Assembly (NCBI RefSeq): GCF_014773245.1
Contig: NZ_JACWMX010000001.1
Span: forward strand, 868,001 to 932,000
Reading direction: 5' to 3'
Source of the DNA: Mucilaginibacter glaciei
GTDB lineage: Bacteria; Bacteroidota; Bacteroidia; Sphingobacteriales; Sphingobacteriaceae
Length of the DNA stretch: 64,000 bases
Both the position numbers and the translations under genes were made by a program. Positions within the stretch are counted from its first letter, which is position 1. Every line of letters starts with the position of its first letter. Positions 16,285 through 26,056 of the stretch are shown piece after piece. The notes beneath the pieces are model-generated. The model saw only the letters and a program-made list of their open reading frames with translations, made no database searches and had not been told where the DNA came from.

Positions 16285-17100
16285 CTATTTGAGTAACGGT
16301 TGCTTCTCTTTAGCAAATACTTTATAGACCTGCTTATCTAAAAAAGCGGGCAGGAATTTATTGAGAAACACTGTTAATTTGCCTTGGAAGGTCATGATCA
16401 GGGTACGCTCCCGGTTTTCTAAACCATCGGCTATAGTTTTGGCCACTTCTTCAGACGTCATCATTTTATCTTCTTCTAAAGTGCTTTCACCCTGTTGGTT
16501 ACCATGCTTATTTAACGCCGTATTACGGATGTTTGACGACGTAAAACCCGGGCAAGCCACCATAATGTGCACTCCGGTATTAAAATTCTCTAATCGTAAG
16601 GCATCCAAAAAGCCGTTCATAGCATATTTGGATGCGGAATAGCCAGTACGGCCGGGTAAACCTTTATAACCGGCTATGGACGAAACACCTACAATGCTAC
16701 CTTTTGTTTTTACGATCTCGGGCAGGGCGTATTTGGTACAATATACTGTGCCCCAAAAGTTTACATCCATCAATGATTTTAAAACTTGCAGATCAACATC
16801 TTTGAAAAGTGCACGCATGCTGATCCCCGCGTTATTGATCAACACGTCGATTCTGCCAAATGTAAGGTGTGTTTGTTTGATTAAAGCCCTGCAATCCTGC
16901 TCGACAGATACATCGCATTGAACGGCTAAAGCTTTGACATGGTGCTGTTTTTCAATATCTTGAGCAATTTCACATAACGTTACATACTGCCTCGCACCTA
17001 AAACTAAATTAGCACCGCGGGCAGCAAATTCATAAGCCATTGCTTTACCAATACCTGATGATGCACCTGTTATTATAATAACCTTATCTTTCAATTTCAT
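16285..17100 (-). CDS. Short-chain dehydrogenase/reductase
   Basis: A 271-residue Rossmann-fold oxidoreductase. The NAD(P)-binding motif TGASSGIGKAMA lies near the N-terminus, followed by NNAGISM. The catalytic residues are Ser in GVSSIAGYKG and Tyr-x-x-x-Lys in YSASKYAM. The Arg after the first strand (LGARQ) favours NADP. The C-terminus has an amphipathic stretch (LTVFLNKFLPAFLDKQVYKVF) seen in membrane-associated SDRs of the DhrB/AcpC type. I chose ATG 17100 (MKLKDKV) over a TTG 12 bp earlier. The start lies inside the end of the glycosyltransferase gene (17-bp overlap), so the two are translationally coupled. The substrate is unknown. Confidence 0.9.
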   Translation of the reverse strand: MKLKDKVIIITGASSGIGKAMAYEFAARGANLVLGARQYVTLCEIAQDIEKQHHVKALAVQCDVSVEQDCRALIKQTHLTFGRIDVLINNAGISMRALFKDVDLQVLKSLMDVNFWGTVYCTKYALPEIVKTKGSIVGVSSIAGYKGLPGRTGYSASKYAMNGFLDALRLENFNTGVHIMVACPGFTSSNIRNTALNKHGNQQGESTLEEDKMMTSEEVAKTIADGLENRERTLIMTFQGKLTVFLNKFLPAFLDKQVYKVFAKEKQPLLK

Positions 17101-17926
17101 ACTTCGGGGCAAAGATCCGCGGGATGCCCGGTAGTTTTAATTTAGGCATGTGGAACAGATACTTCGCTGCGAATATAAACATCGCGCCATAAAATTGCTT
17201 AAAGTGAGCCAGACTAAATTGTTTAACCCGATTTTCTTGAAAATTAAGGATGTAGGTTTTGGGGAAGTAATAATTTTTATAACCCGCTAAACGCAGCCTA
17301 AAAGAAAGGTCGATATCGTGGCCGTAGTTGTTAAAACGTTCATCTATAGCACCTACATCATTCAATGCAGATTTTCGCAGCAGCATAAATGCGCCATTCA
17401 CCATGTCTACTTCTGTGACATCAAATTCCTCTTCCTCTATCCATGTATCTGAATCTGATTTATAAAGCCGGGATTTTGGAAAATACTTTGCAAGGCCGGT
17501 TACTTTAAATACGATATTCCATGACTTGTTAACACCGGTCCGCGATTCGGTAAGGAACTTTCCACGTGAGGTTAACATTCTGACCCCCAGAGCACCAGCA
17601 TCTGCATGATGTTCCATAAAATCGACAACGTTCTCTAAAGTTTTTTTGCCGCTAATAGTATCCGCATTGACCAGTAAAACATACTCCCCTTTGCTCTGCC
17701 GGATGCCTACATTGCGCGATTTGGCAACTCCAAAATGACTTTCGTTTTCCATAAGCGTTACTTCCGGAAATGTGGATTTGATCATAGCGACAGAACCGTC
17801 ATTTGAATTATCGTCAACTACAATCAACTCATAATCAATATACCTGCAAGCCCTAATTAAAGCGGGAATACCTTGTTTAAGGAACGAGTACATGTTATGA
17901 TTAACTATAACGACAGACAATTTCAT
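17084..17926 (-). CDS. Glycosyltransferase family 2
   Basis: A 280-residue GT-A fold glycosyltransferase. It begins KLSVVIVNHNMYSFLKQGIPAL and has ELIVVDDNSNDGS (nucleotide-sugar binding), GEYVLLVNADTISG (the DxD-like position) and VNGAFMLLRKSALNDVGAIDERFNNYGHDIDLSFRLRLAGY, which carries the ED-type catalytic acid region. This resembles rhamnosyl- and galactosyltransferases of the WbbL type. No other polysaccharide genes are nearby. It begins 2 bp after the recR stop and is read from the same transcript. Donor and acceptor cannot be deduced. Confidence 0.88.
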   Translation of the reverse strand: MKLSVVIVNHNMYSFLKQGIPALIRACRYIDYELIVVDDNSNDGSVAMIKSTFPEVTLMENESHFGVAKSRNVGIRQSKGEYVLLVNADTISGKKTLENVVDFMEHHADAGALGVRMLTSRGKFLTESRTGVNKSWNIVFKVTGLAKYFPKSRLYKSDSDTWIEEEEFDVTEVDMVNGAFMLLRKSALNDVGAIDERFNNYGHDIDLSFRLRLAGYKNYYFPKTYILNFQENRVKQFSLAHFKQFYGAMFIFAAKYLFHMPKLKLPGIPRIFAPKYEIER

Positions 17927-17928
17927 AC

Positions 17929-18546
17929 TTAGCCGGATAATGAATTTTCATATGGTACACGCGTTACAATAGATCGGCCTAACGTAATCTCGTCTACATA
18001 CTCCAATTCACCACCAAAAGCTATGCCACGGGCTATTGTAGAGATATTTATATTAAATTGTTTTAAACGCTTGTGCAAGTAGAAGATTGTTGTATCACCC
18101 TCCATGGTTGCGCTTAAAGCAAAAATTATTTCTTTTACCTGCACATCCTTTAACCTTTCAACAAGTGTATCTACCTGCAAATCAGCGGGACCTATGCCAT
18201 CCATAGGTGATATCAACCCACCCAAAACATGATACACGCCGTTATACTGATTAGTGTTTTCAATGGCCATTACATCGCGGGTATCTTCTACCACGCATAT
18301 CAGGCCATGATCGCGTTTATGGGATGAGCAAATCTCACAAACTGCCTGATCTGCAATATTATGGCAGGTTTGGCAAAACTGGATCTCGTTACGAAGTTTA
18401 CTAATCGTCGAGCTAAATTTCTGAACTTCTTCCTTATCGCGGTTAAGCATATGGAGAACCAAACGCAACGCTGTCTTCTGTCCTACCCCTGGTAATTTGG
18501 CAAATTCGGCAACTGCATCTTCCAGCAGTTTTGAAGAAAAATTCAT
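17929..18546 (-). CDS. recR: Recombination protein RecR
   Basis: A 205-residue DNA-binding protein acting with RecO/RecF in loading RecA at gaps. It has the helix-hairpin-helix region (FAKLPGVGQKTALRLVLHML), a four-cysteine zinc finger (CQTCHNIADQAVCEIC) and a Toprim domain (LICVVEDTRDVMAIENT, VYHVLGGLISPMDGIGP). The C-terminal Walker-B-like segment follows (STIARGIAFGGELEYVDEITLGRSI). Length is as expected (about 200). It is the first gene of a three-gene unit with the glycosyltransferase and SDR. The 104 bp upstream, to the next permease stop, show no terminator I can name. Confidence 0.97.
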   Translation of the reverse strand: MNFSSKLLEDAVAEFAKLPGVGQKTALRLVLHMLNRDKEEVQKFSSTISKLRNEIQFCQTCHNIADQAVCEICSSHKRDHGLICVVEDTRDVMAIENTNQYNGVYHVLGGLISPMDGIGPADLQVDTLVERLKDVQVKEIIFALSATMEGDTTIFYLHKRLKQFNINISTIARGIAFGGELEYVDEITLGRSIVTRVPYENSLSG

Positions 18547-18650
18547 ACATAAAGGTACGTAAATAGCGTAAATTACCTCTAAAAATCTCTAAATCTCACC
18601 AATTTTCTAAATAAAAGCAGATGTATAAATAGATTTTTTCAGATTAATTC

Positions 18651-21017
18651 TTACTCGCTCCTCAAACTCTTCACAGGGTTAGCCAATGCCGATTTGATGG
18701 CTTGCCAACTCACTGCCAGCAAACAAATAGCCACACTTAAAATCAATGTTAAAATAAACACAGATAAATTAATGGATGTGTGATATGCATACTTATTCAA
18801 CCAGCCATTAACGCTGTACCAACTTACGGCAGCACCGATAATAAAAGCTACGATAACTAACCTGACAAATTCCTGTGATAATTTAAACCATAAACTAACA
18901 GTACCCGCACCCAGTACCTTGCGGATACTAATTTCCTTCCGGCGTTGCTCGGCCGAGAATGATGCCAAACCGAATAACCCGAGGCACGAGATCATTGTAG
19001 CCAAACAGGTAAAGATCACCGCCATGGTGGCTAAGATCTGTTCGCTCTTAAATTTCTTGCTAAAACTTTCATCTGTAAACGTGTATTCAAATGGGTAGGC
19101 CGGGTTATACTTTTTATAAATCGCTTGCAGGTCTGTTAAGCTTTTAGATATTTGCTGGTTGGGGTTTAGCCTTAACCCAATATTCCCTATCCAGTCTTTC
19201 ACAAAACCGATGATGGTAGGTTTTACTGGCGCATAGGGCGATCCCCAAACGAAATTGTCTACCACTCCAATGATGGTTCTGTTGGCTCCCATCCATTTAA
19301 TAGTTTGCCCAACAGGGTCTTTTAGACGCATTAAACTAACTGCAGCCCGGTTCAGGATCACCCCTGTTGAGTCCGATGGCCTCCCCTTGGCAAAATCACG
19401 CCCTTCTAAAAGTTTTAATTGGTATGTGTCTACAAAGTGATAGGTTGCCGCAAAGCAGTCAATGGGAATATTACTTTCTCCCGGTAACTGGCCGGGCCAT
19501 GTATTGTTCCAGGAGGCCCCCGTCAAATTACCGATTGGTTCTGATATCACCGCGGCATCCGTGATTGCACCTACAGCAATTGCATCGTGCCTAAAATTCT
19601 CAAAAATATCAAACATTGCTCCTTCCAGCGGCATTTCAATTAGTCCGTCGCGATTGTAGCCTACCGGTCTCCCGGCTATGTATTTAATTTGTTTGTAAAT
19701 AAAAATGCTACTGATGATCAAACAAATAGCGAAGGTAAATTGCACCACTACCAATACCTGCCGTGGCCGCACGGAGCTGCCATTTCCCGTAAACTGCCCT
19801 TTTAACACTTTTACAGGATTAAATGAGGAAAGAAATAACGCCGGATAGCTGCCTGATATGATTCCTGTAAAAATGGTGATCGCCAGCGCGCTACACCACA
19901 TTTGCCAGCTGCTGTAAGGAATGCTCAATTGTATTTGAATGATATTTATAAATAAAGGCAACAGAACCACAGTAAGTATAATGGCCAGTACCAATGCCAG
20001 CAGCGCCATTAATAAAGACTCGCCCATAAACTGCTTAATTAGGGATATCCGCTGTGCCCCCATCGCTTTACGTACACCCACCTCGCGGGCCCGCTTTTGC
20101 GATCGCGAGGTAGACAGGTTCATGAAATTGATACAGGCGACCAGTAAAATGCCAATAGCCAGGAATAGAAAAAGCCGCACGTATTCGATGTTCCCGCCTA
20201 TGCTTACGCCGTTTTTGAACTCGCCATATAAATGCAGGCGGTTAAAGGGATACATAAAAAGCCGGATGTTTTTGTCGGGCGTATAGTGCTGACCAATCAA
20301 ACCCGCAATTTTTGAATTAACAGATGCTAAAACGGCGCCGGGCTTGAATAACACATAGGTGAAATACGAGTAATTATCCCAGTTCTCGTCCTTAAGCCAC
20401 GGTTGCTGCGCTATAAAGGCATCCCAGGGAATGATGGCCTTGAAAGTGAAACTCGAGTTCTGCGGATTATCCTTGATAACCGCGCTTACTTTTAGCGGGA
20501 ACTGGTTGCCAAATTGCACCACTTTGCCAACCGGGTCAATATTGCCGAATAATGCTGTGGCACCTGATTGCGACATGACAACCGACGATGGATCGGTTAA
20601 CGCACTTTCTTTATCGCCGTACACAAAATCGAAACTGAATACATTTAGTAAGGATGGATCGACCGCAACGGTATTCAACTTAAGCGCTTTGTTGCCGTAT
20701 TTGATTAAATAATCCTTGGCCTCGTTTATTCGCGCTACCTCCTCCACTTCCGGAAAATCCTTTTTTAATACTGCCGCGAGTTTTTGCGGCGTAAAAGCTT
20801 TCGTCCTGATCTCGCCGTTAAAGGGTTGGTTTTTAAAAACCTGGTAAATGCGCCCGTTATTGGCGTGGAATTTATCAAAGCTATATTCGTTGTAAACATA
20901 AAGCAACAGCATAAAGCTAACGGCCATACCAACGGCCAGCCCACCGATGTTTATCAGCGAAGTTGTTTTATGACGAACAATGTTGCGCCAGGCGATTTTA
21001 AAGTAGTTTTTTAACAT
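18651..21017 (-). CDS. ABC transporter permease, MacB/FtsX type (permease 3 of 9)
   Basis: A 788-residue fused permease starting MLKNYFKIAWRNIVRHKT and ending NPVKSLRSE. The coupling motifs are KRAREVGVRKAMGA and QRRKEISIRKVLGA. It shares with permease 5 the unusual segments QTIKWMGANRTIIGVVDNFVWGSPY and KVLKGQFTGNGSSVRPRQVL, and the pair looks like a recent duplication subfamily. A 12-bp hairpin lies one base before its start codon. It is the last gene of the 29.6-to-18.7-kb run. Function beyond the family is unknown. Confidence 0.92.
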   Translation of the reverse strand: MLKNYFKIAWRNIVRHKTTSLINIGGLAVGMAVSFMLLLYVYNEYSFDKFHANNGRIYQVFKNQPFNGEIRTKAFTPQKLAAVLKKDFPEVEEVARINEAKDYLIKYGNKALKLNTVAVDPSLLNVFSFDFVYGDKESALTDPSSVVMSQSGATALFGNIDPVGKVVQFGNQFPLKVSAVIKDNPQNSSFTFKAIIPWDAFIAQQPWLKDENWDNYSYFTYVLFKPGAVLASVNSKIAGLIGQHYTPDKNIRLFMYPFNRLHLYGEFKNGVSIGGNIEYVRLFLFLAIGILLVACINFMNLSTSRSQKRAREVGVRKAMGAQRISLIKQFMGESLLMALLALVLAIILTVVLLPLFINIIQIQLSIPYSSWQMWCSALAITIFTGIISGSYPALFLSSFNPVKVLKGQFTGNGSSVRPRQVLVVVQFTFAICLIISSIFIYKQIKYIAGRPVGYNRDGLIEMPLEGAMFDIFENFRHDAIAVGAITDAAVISEPIGNLTGASWNNTWPGQLPGESNIPIDCFAATYHFVDTYQLKLLEGRDFAKGRPSDSTGVILNRAAVSLMRLKDPVGQTIKWMGANRTIIGVVDNFVWGSPYAPVKPTIIGFVKDWIGNIGLRLNPNQQISKSLTDLQAIYKKYNPAYPFEYTFTDESFSKKFKSEQILATMAVIFTCLATMISCLGLFGLASFSAEQRRKEISIRKVLGAGTVSLWFKLSQEFVRLVIVAFIIGAAVSWYSVNGWLNKYAYHTSINLSVFILTLILSVAICLLAVSWQAIKSALANPVKSLRSE

Positions 21018-21018
21018 A

Positions 21019-21056
21019 CAATGCTGATATCGTTAAGTAATACAATATCAGCATTG
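21019..21056. repeat. Perfect 12-bp inverted repeat abutting a permease start codon
   Basis: Arms CAATGCTGATAT (21019-21030) and ATATCAGCATTG (21045-21056) lie around a 14-base loop, starting one base upstream of the permease 3 ATG at 21017. In RNA it would place a stable stem directly before the start codon. No T-run follows. Confidence 0.6.
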
Positions 21057-21059
21057 TTA

Positions 21060-21083
21060 ATGTTAAATTATAAAATTTAACAT
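21060..21083. repeat. Perfect 10-bp inverted repeat after permease 4
   Basis: Arms ATGTTAAATT (21060-21069) and AATTTAACAT (21074-21083) around a 4-base loop, 11 bp after the permease 4 stop. With the neighbouring hairpin at 21019-21056 it fills the intergenic space. It may be a weak terminator or a processing site. Confidence 0.5.
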
Positions 21084-21093
21084 CTGTTAACTT

Positions 21094-23556
21094 TTATTCG
21101 CTCCGTAAGCTTTTTACCGGATTTGCTACCGCGGCTTTTACTGTCTGGAAACTTAAGGTTAACAATGCCGCACCAAGCATCGCGGCACCACTCAGAGCGA
21201 AGATCCACCAGCTAATATTGGTACGGTCGGCAAAACCTTCCATCCATTTATGCATGGCAAACCACGCTATCGGCGTAACCAATACAAACGCCAGTAAAAT
21301 CAACCAGATCAGCTCCGTTGATAACAAGGTTACGATCTGCGTTACAGACGCACCTAAAACCTTACGCACGCCAATCTCTTTAGTGCGTTGCGTTGTCGTA
21401 TATATAGCCAGGCCTAATAGCCCCAGGCAACTTATAAAAATGGAAAGGCCTGTTGCCCAGTTTAATAGTTTACCTGTATTTTGCTCAGCTGTGTAAAATT
21501 TAGCTATACTTTCATCAAAAAATTTATACTCAAAATCGTCATCAGGATAAACCTGTTTCCATGCTTTTTCTATTCCGTTTATTGCTGTTTTCCATTCGTT
21601 GCCACCCTGAGTTTGCGGGGTAAGTGCCAAATGAAACGTTCCGTTATTATAGGTAGTGTAATGGGTTATGAGAAGCGGTTTGATAGGCGCATGTAAAGAT
21701 TTCTGATGAAAATCGGCCACCACGCCTATTATCCGCATGTTTTTATCGTTGCCATTATATTTCACTACCGTGCCAACGGCGTCACCGGCTTTTTTAAACC
21801 CTATTATTTTAGCATAGGTTTCATTTACTAAAAAGCCGCTTGCCGTATCGGCTTCGGTAATATTACGGCCTGCTAAAAGCTTTATCTGGTATAGCTTCAG
21901 ATAATTGGCATCGGCATATTTTTGCTGTATATCCGTGCTGATCTCCTGTTTGCCATTGCTATAAATTACCGATGTGGACATCGTATTGTTAGAAGATGGC
22001 GGCGAACTACCTACGCTTATCAATGCTATTTGCGGTATAGCCTTTATCTTTTCTAAAAATACCTTTTTTGCTTCAGGTTTAGCTTTCCAGGGTGTGCTCA
22101 CAAAAACAATTGCATCTTGCTTAAAGCCGAGGTTCTTATGCGTGGCGTAATAGATCTGTTTACTTACCAGCAGCGTAGCCATAATAAAGAACTGGGCTAT
22201 TACAAATTGTGTTACCGTTAAAGATTTGCGGAGCCATGCGCCACGCGTTTTACCTGTACTATTTGCCGATTGGCCTTTTAGCACCTGCACCGGCTGATAG
22301 GATGATAAAACAATTGCCGGATAAAAGCCTGATAACAAACTTACAACAACTATTAACAGTAGCAGGAATATCAATAAAGCCGGTTGGAAATGATAGGTTT
22401 CGGTAACGCCCGGGGGGATAAAGTCTGAGAATAGTTTCAGCACCAGCGGGCATAATGCTACAGCGATAATAACAGCCAGCAGCGTTATTAAAAACGTTTC
22501 GCTCAAAAATTGCATGATGAGTTCTGCTCGGCTACCGCCCATTGTTTTGCGGATACCAATTTCTTTTGCCCGTTGTGAGGCCTGTGCCGTAGTCAAATTA
22601 ATAAAGTTGATGCAACCTAAAATAAGTAAAAAAGCTGCTATGCCCAACAAACCGTAAAGTGTGGTTTTGCTTGCAGTACGCATGCCGTCCATACCGCCGT
22701 AAATTTGGTCAAAATGGATTGCAGCGAGCGGCTGCAGTTTAAAATCCTGTGTACTGTTTTTTTCGGCAGCCGTACGCGGATGATGTTTTCTGAGCATCGC
22801 ATTAAATTGCCTTTCTACTGCGCCGGGAGTTGTACCGGACGATAACTTTACAAATAATTGTGACGACGAACTGGTATTTGTCCAGTTACTCCAGTTAAAA
22901 TTAGGTTTCAGATAGCTTTGCGTAGTGCCGCTTATGTAAGAAACGATATCGTGAAAAGCAAAATCGGAATTTTTAGAAAACGGTACGATTATACCGCTTA
23001 CGGTAGCTTTAATGGAATCATCGTAGATGATCCCCCTGCCTATCATTTCACTGTAATCTAGCTTAGGGAAATAGATCTTTGCCTGTTTGGTAGTTAATAC
23101 CACCTGGCCGGGGTCTTTTAGTGAAGTAGCAGCAGAGCCTGCCAACCATTTAAAATCAAATATTTTAAAAAAGTTTTGATCAGCAAAGATAAGCTGCACA
23201 TCTTTGATCTTTGCCGGGGTTTTACTGCCGTTAGGGACATTTGCCCTTACCGAACCCATCAGGTAATATGGGGCAACTATATCCAGCCCTGTTGCTTCGG
23301 TTTTTGCTGCACCGGGCAGGGCCATGGTTACACCGTTGTTATAACCTTTCTCGCCAGAGAACGAATAGTCGGTAACCACCCGGTAAACGCGGTCACTGTC
23401 TTTATGGAAATTATCAAAAGTAAAGTCAAATTGCACAATCAGGTAAATGACCAGTGCTGCCGTAATGCCTATAGATAGCCCAACAATGTTGATAAATGTA
23501 AACAGCTTATGTTTACGAAAGCCCCTGAAAGCAATTTTAAAATAGTTTTTTATCAT
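21094..23556 (-). CDS. ABC transporter permease, MacB/FtsX type (permease 4 of 9)
   Basis: An 820-residue fused permease, the longest of the nine, starting MIKNYFKIAFRGFRKHK and ending NPVKSLRSE. The coupling motifs are QRAKEIGIRKTMGG and QRTKEIGVRKVLGA. Extra length lies in the first periplasmic core (about residues 90-270). Its second core (GSSPPSSNNTMSTS, YADANYLKLYQIKLLAGRN, SGFLVNETYAKIIGF) places it with permease 2. It starts 61 bp after the permease 5 stop, with no promoter module between, so it is probably read from upstream. Confidence 0.92.
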   Translation of the reverse strand: MIKNYFKIAFRGFRKHKLFTFINIVGLSIGITAALVIYLIVQFDFTFDNFHKDSDRVYRVVTDYSFSGEKGYNNGVTMALPGAAKTEATGLDIVAPYYLMGSVRANVPNGSKTPAKIKDVQLIFADQNFFKIFDFKWLAGSAATSLKDPGQVVLTTKQAKIYFPKLDYSEMIGRGIIYDDSIKATVSGIIVPFSKNSDFAFHDIVSYISGTTQSYLKPNFNWSNWTNTSSSSQLFVKLSSGTTPGAVERQFNAMLRKHHPRTAAEKNSTQDFKLQPLAAIHFDQIYGGMDGMRTASKTTLYGLLGIAAFLLILGCINFINLTTAQASQRAKEIGIRKTMGGSRAELIMQFLSETFLITLLAVIIAVALCPLVLKLFSDFIPPGVTETYHFQPALLIFLLLLIVVVSLLSGFYPAIVLSSYQPVQVLKGQSANSTGKTRGAWLRKSLTVTQFVIAQFFIMATLLVSKQIYYATHKNLGFKQDAIVFVSTPWKAKPEAKKVFLEKIKAIPQIALISVGSSPPSSNNTMSTSVIYSNGKQEISTDIQQKYADANYLKLYQIKLLAGRNITEADTASGFLVNETYAKIIGFKKAGDAVGTVVKYNGNDKNMRIIGVVADFHQKSLHAPIKPLLITHYTTYNNGTFHLALTPQTQGGNEWKTAINGIEKAWKQVYPDDDFEYKFFDESIAKFYTAEQNTGKLLNWATGLSIFISCLGLLGLAIYTTTQRTKEIGVRKVLGASVTQIVTLLSTELIWLILLAFVLVTPIAWFAMHKWMEGFADRTNISWWIFALSGAAMLGAALLTLSFQTVKAAVANPVKSLRSE

Positions 23557-23617
23557 AATATAAAATTCTGTTACTAAACCAAATGATCCATTTAAATCAC
23601 TAATTCATTAATTGCTT

Positions 23618-25987
23618 TTACTCGCTCCTTAAACTCTTAACCGGGTTGGCTAAAGCTGCTTTGATAGCCTGATAACTTACCGTTGCCAATGCGATCACCA
23701 CGGTTATAAGTCCCGCTGCGGCAAACATCCACCAACTTAGGGCGATACGGTACTCATATTTTTGCAACCATTGGTTCATGGCATAAACAGATGCGCCGAT
23801 ACCTATCACAATAGAAAAAGCAACCAATTTCATAAAATCTTTAGAGAGTAATCCTGTCAGATTGAAAACGGTAGCGCCGAGTACCTTGCGGACACCGATC
23901 TCTTTAACGCGCTGCTCGGCCGCATAAGCTGCCAAACCGAACAAGCCCAAGCAGGATATCACAATGGCCAGCCCGCCAAAAAGGTTAGCCAGCGTAGCCA
24001 GCAGTTTTTCATTTTGGAATTTCTTTTCAAAATCGCTATCCACAAAGTTAATAGTGGGCGGGAAAGACGGATTAATCGTTTTGAGCACCTTAGTAATGGC
24101 ATCAACATTGGCGGTGATGCTTTTGCTTTGGTTAAGGCGCAAGGCAACTACCGTGGCATTGCCACCGGCAAACTGCGTTATCATGGGTCTGATCTTTTCA
24201 TAGGGCGATCCCCAAACAAAATCCTGGTAAACACCCACAACGGTCATCGAGGCATCGCCCCATTTAATAATACTACCTACAGGGCTTTTCAATTTCATGA
24301 TGTTAGCAGCTGTTTGGTTGATCATCACCGTTTTACCAGCGGTATCTGCCGGGTTAGCGGCCGATAGCTCGCGGCCATCTACTAATTTCATCCCCTCTGT
24401 TTTGGTAAAGTTTTCACCGCCGCGCAAGATGTCAAATAGGATCTGCTGGTTAGCGTCTTTACCGGGCCAGCTTACCGCCCAGGTATTACTGCCCGATTCA
24501 TTGATGCTTTGTGATAAAGTAGTAGCGTCGGTAATATTGCCCGATTGTTTCAACTCGTTAACAAACACCTGTTGTTGTTTTTGCAGGTCGCCTTCTAAAG
24601 GGATCTCTACCAGGTTATTTTTGTCGAACCCTGTCGATTTTTCCTGTACGAATTTGATCTGCCTGTAAATACAGATGGTTGCGGTAATCAAAAACACCGC
24701 GCATGAAAACTGTAACACCACCAATACTTTGCGTAAAGGCAATGCAGATGAGCCACCTTTAAATACACCCTTAAGCACTTTGATAGGTTCAAACGATGAT
24801 AAGTAAAACGCCGGGTAACTGCCCGCCAATATTCCCGTAGCTATACCGATAGCCAGGATGATAATCCAGGCATACCATTGGGCATAGGGGATGGCCAGCT
24901 TAAGTCCTAACAGATCATTAAAGAACGGTAAGGAAAGGATAACGATCACAACTGCGATGATGGTAGATAGCAGCGACAAGATCACCGACTCTGTAATGAA
25001 CTGGCTAATCAGCGAAAGCTTGTTAGAACCAATTGCTTTGCGGATGCCTACTTCTTTTGCGCGCTTCTCTGACCTGGCGGTACTTAAGTTCATAAAATTA
25101 ACACAGGCGATGAGCAAAATACAAATAGCCAGGGTGATAAACAGGTGGATCTGATCGATCATTCCCCCTACCGATTTACCATTCTCGAATTTTGAATACA
25201 AATGCAGTTTAGCAAAAGGGAAAAGAAATACCTCATTTTTATTACCATCTGCGTGGCGGCCAATTATATTTTTGATGATCTTATTTGCCTTGTCTGGTGA
25301 TGCACTATCCTTGAGCTGTACAATTGTACGGGCAAAGTTACTGCCCCAGTCGGCGTTTTTTGCCCAGGGATTACTATCCTCAAACATGACCCAGGGTAAC
25401 ACAAATTCAAACTGAAAGCTGGCATTTGCCGGCAAATCTTTAATTACACCGGTTACTTTTAAAGGTAACTGGTTATTACGTTTAACGATCTTATTGATCG
25501 GGTCTTCGTCGCCAAAAAGTGTCTTGGCCAGGCTTTCTGTAATAACGATGGAATTAGGCAATTTTATGGCGTTTACAGCACTGCCTTTAATGAATTTATA
25601 AGAGAAGATATCAAAAAAGCCATCTTCGGCAAACAGCCCGGATTTTTTGAAGCTATTGTTTTTGTAACTCAATAACCCCTCGGCAGTGTAGCTAATCACG
25701 CGGATGGAGCTTACCACATCGGGCACCTCATTTTTAATGGCTGATGCCAGCAAACGCGGCGTTGCGGCTACCGTAAAAATACTCCCATCGCCGGGTTGGT
25801 TATTCTCAATTATGTAGGTGTTATCGATATTATCAAAATGCTTATCGTAATTTAAATGATATGTAATATACAATAGCAAAAGCAGGCAACTGGCCATACC
25901 CAATGCCAGCCCACCCGCGTTAATAAACGAGAAACCCTTGTGTTTGCTAATATTGCGCCAGGCAATTTTGAGGTAGTTTTTAAACAT
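23618..25987 (-). CDS. ABC transporter permease, MacB/FtsX type (permease 5 of 9)
   Basis: A 789-residue fused permease starting MFKNYLKIAWRNISKHKG and ending NPVKSLRSE. The coupling motifs are KRAKEVGIRKAIGS and QRVKEIGVRKVLGA. It shares SVVIKWG-like and YQDFVWGSPYEKIRPM segments with permease 3 and is its closest relative in the window. It follows the DUF4097 gene across an intrinsic terminator (26021-26050). Its expression therefore depends on read-through or on an unseen promoter. Confidence 0.92.
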   Translation of the reverse strand: MFKNYLKIAWRNISKHKGFSFINAGGLALGMASCLLLLLYITYHLNYDKHFDNIDNTYIIENNQPGDGSIFTVAATPRLLASAIKNEVPDVVSSIRVISYTAEGLLSYKNNSFKKSGLFAEDGFFDIFSYKFIKGSAVNAIKLPNSIVITESLAKTLFGDEDPINKIVKRNNQLPLKVTGVIKDLPANASFQFEFVLPWVMFEDSNPWAKNADWGSNFARTIVQLKDSASPDKANKIIKNIIGRHADGNKNEVFLFPFAKLHLYSKFENGKSVGGMIDQIHLFITLAICILLIACVNFMNLSTARSEKRAKEVGIRKAIGSNKLSLISQFITESVILSLLSTIIAVVIVILSLPFFNDLLGLKLAIPYAQWYAWIIILAIGIATGILAGSYPAFYLSSFEPIKVLKGVFKGGSSALPLRKVLVVLQFSCAVFLITATICIYRQIKFVQEKSTGFDKNNLVEIPLEGDLQKQQQVFVNELKQSGNITDATTLSQSINESGSNTWAVSWPGKDANQQILFDILRGGENFTKTEGMKLVDGRELSAANPADTAGKTVMINQTAANIMKLKSPVGSIIKWGDASMTVVGVYQDFVWGSPYEKIRPMITQFAGGNATVVALRLNQSKSITANVDAITKVLKTINPSFPPTINFVDSDFEKKFQNEKLLATLANLFGGLAIVISCLGLFGLAAYAAEQRVKEIGVRKVLGATVFNLTGLLSKDFMKLVAFSIVIGIGASVYAMNQWLQKYEYRIALSWWMFAAAGLITVVIALATVSYQAIKAALANPVKSLRSE

Positions 25988-26020
25988 AATATTTTTTTAA
26001 AACCAAACTGGAATTCATCA

Positions 26021-26050
26021 AAAAGCCCGGCAAATAAACTACCGGGCATT
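26021..26050 (-). terminator. Intrinsic terminator after the DUF4097 gene
   Basis: Minus-strand stem GCCCGG / CCGGGC (26047-26042 with 26030-26025) around an 11-base loop, followed by TTTTT. It lies 7 bp after the DUF4097 stop and 34 bp before permease 5. It may lower expression of the three downstream permeases. Confidence 0.7.
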
Positions 26051-26056
26051 GTACGA

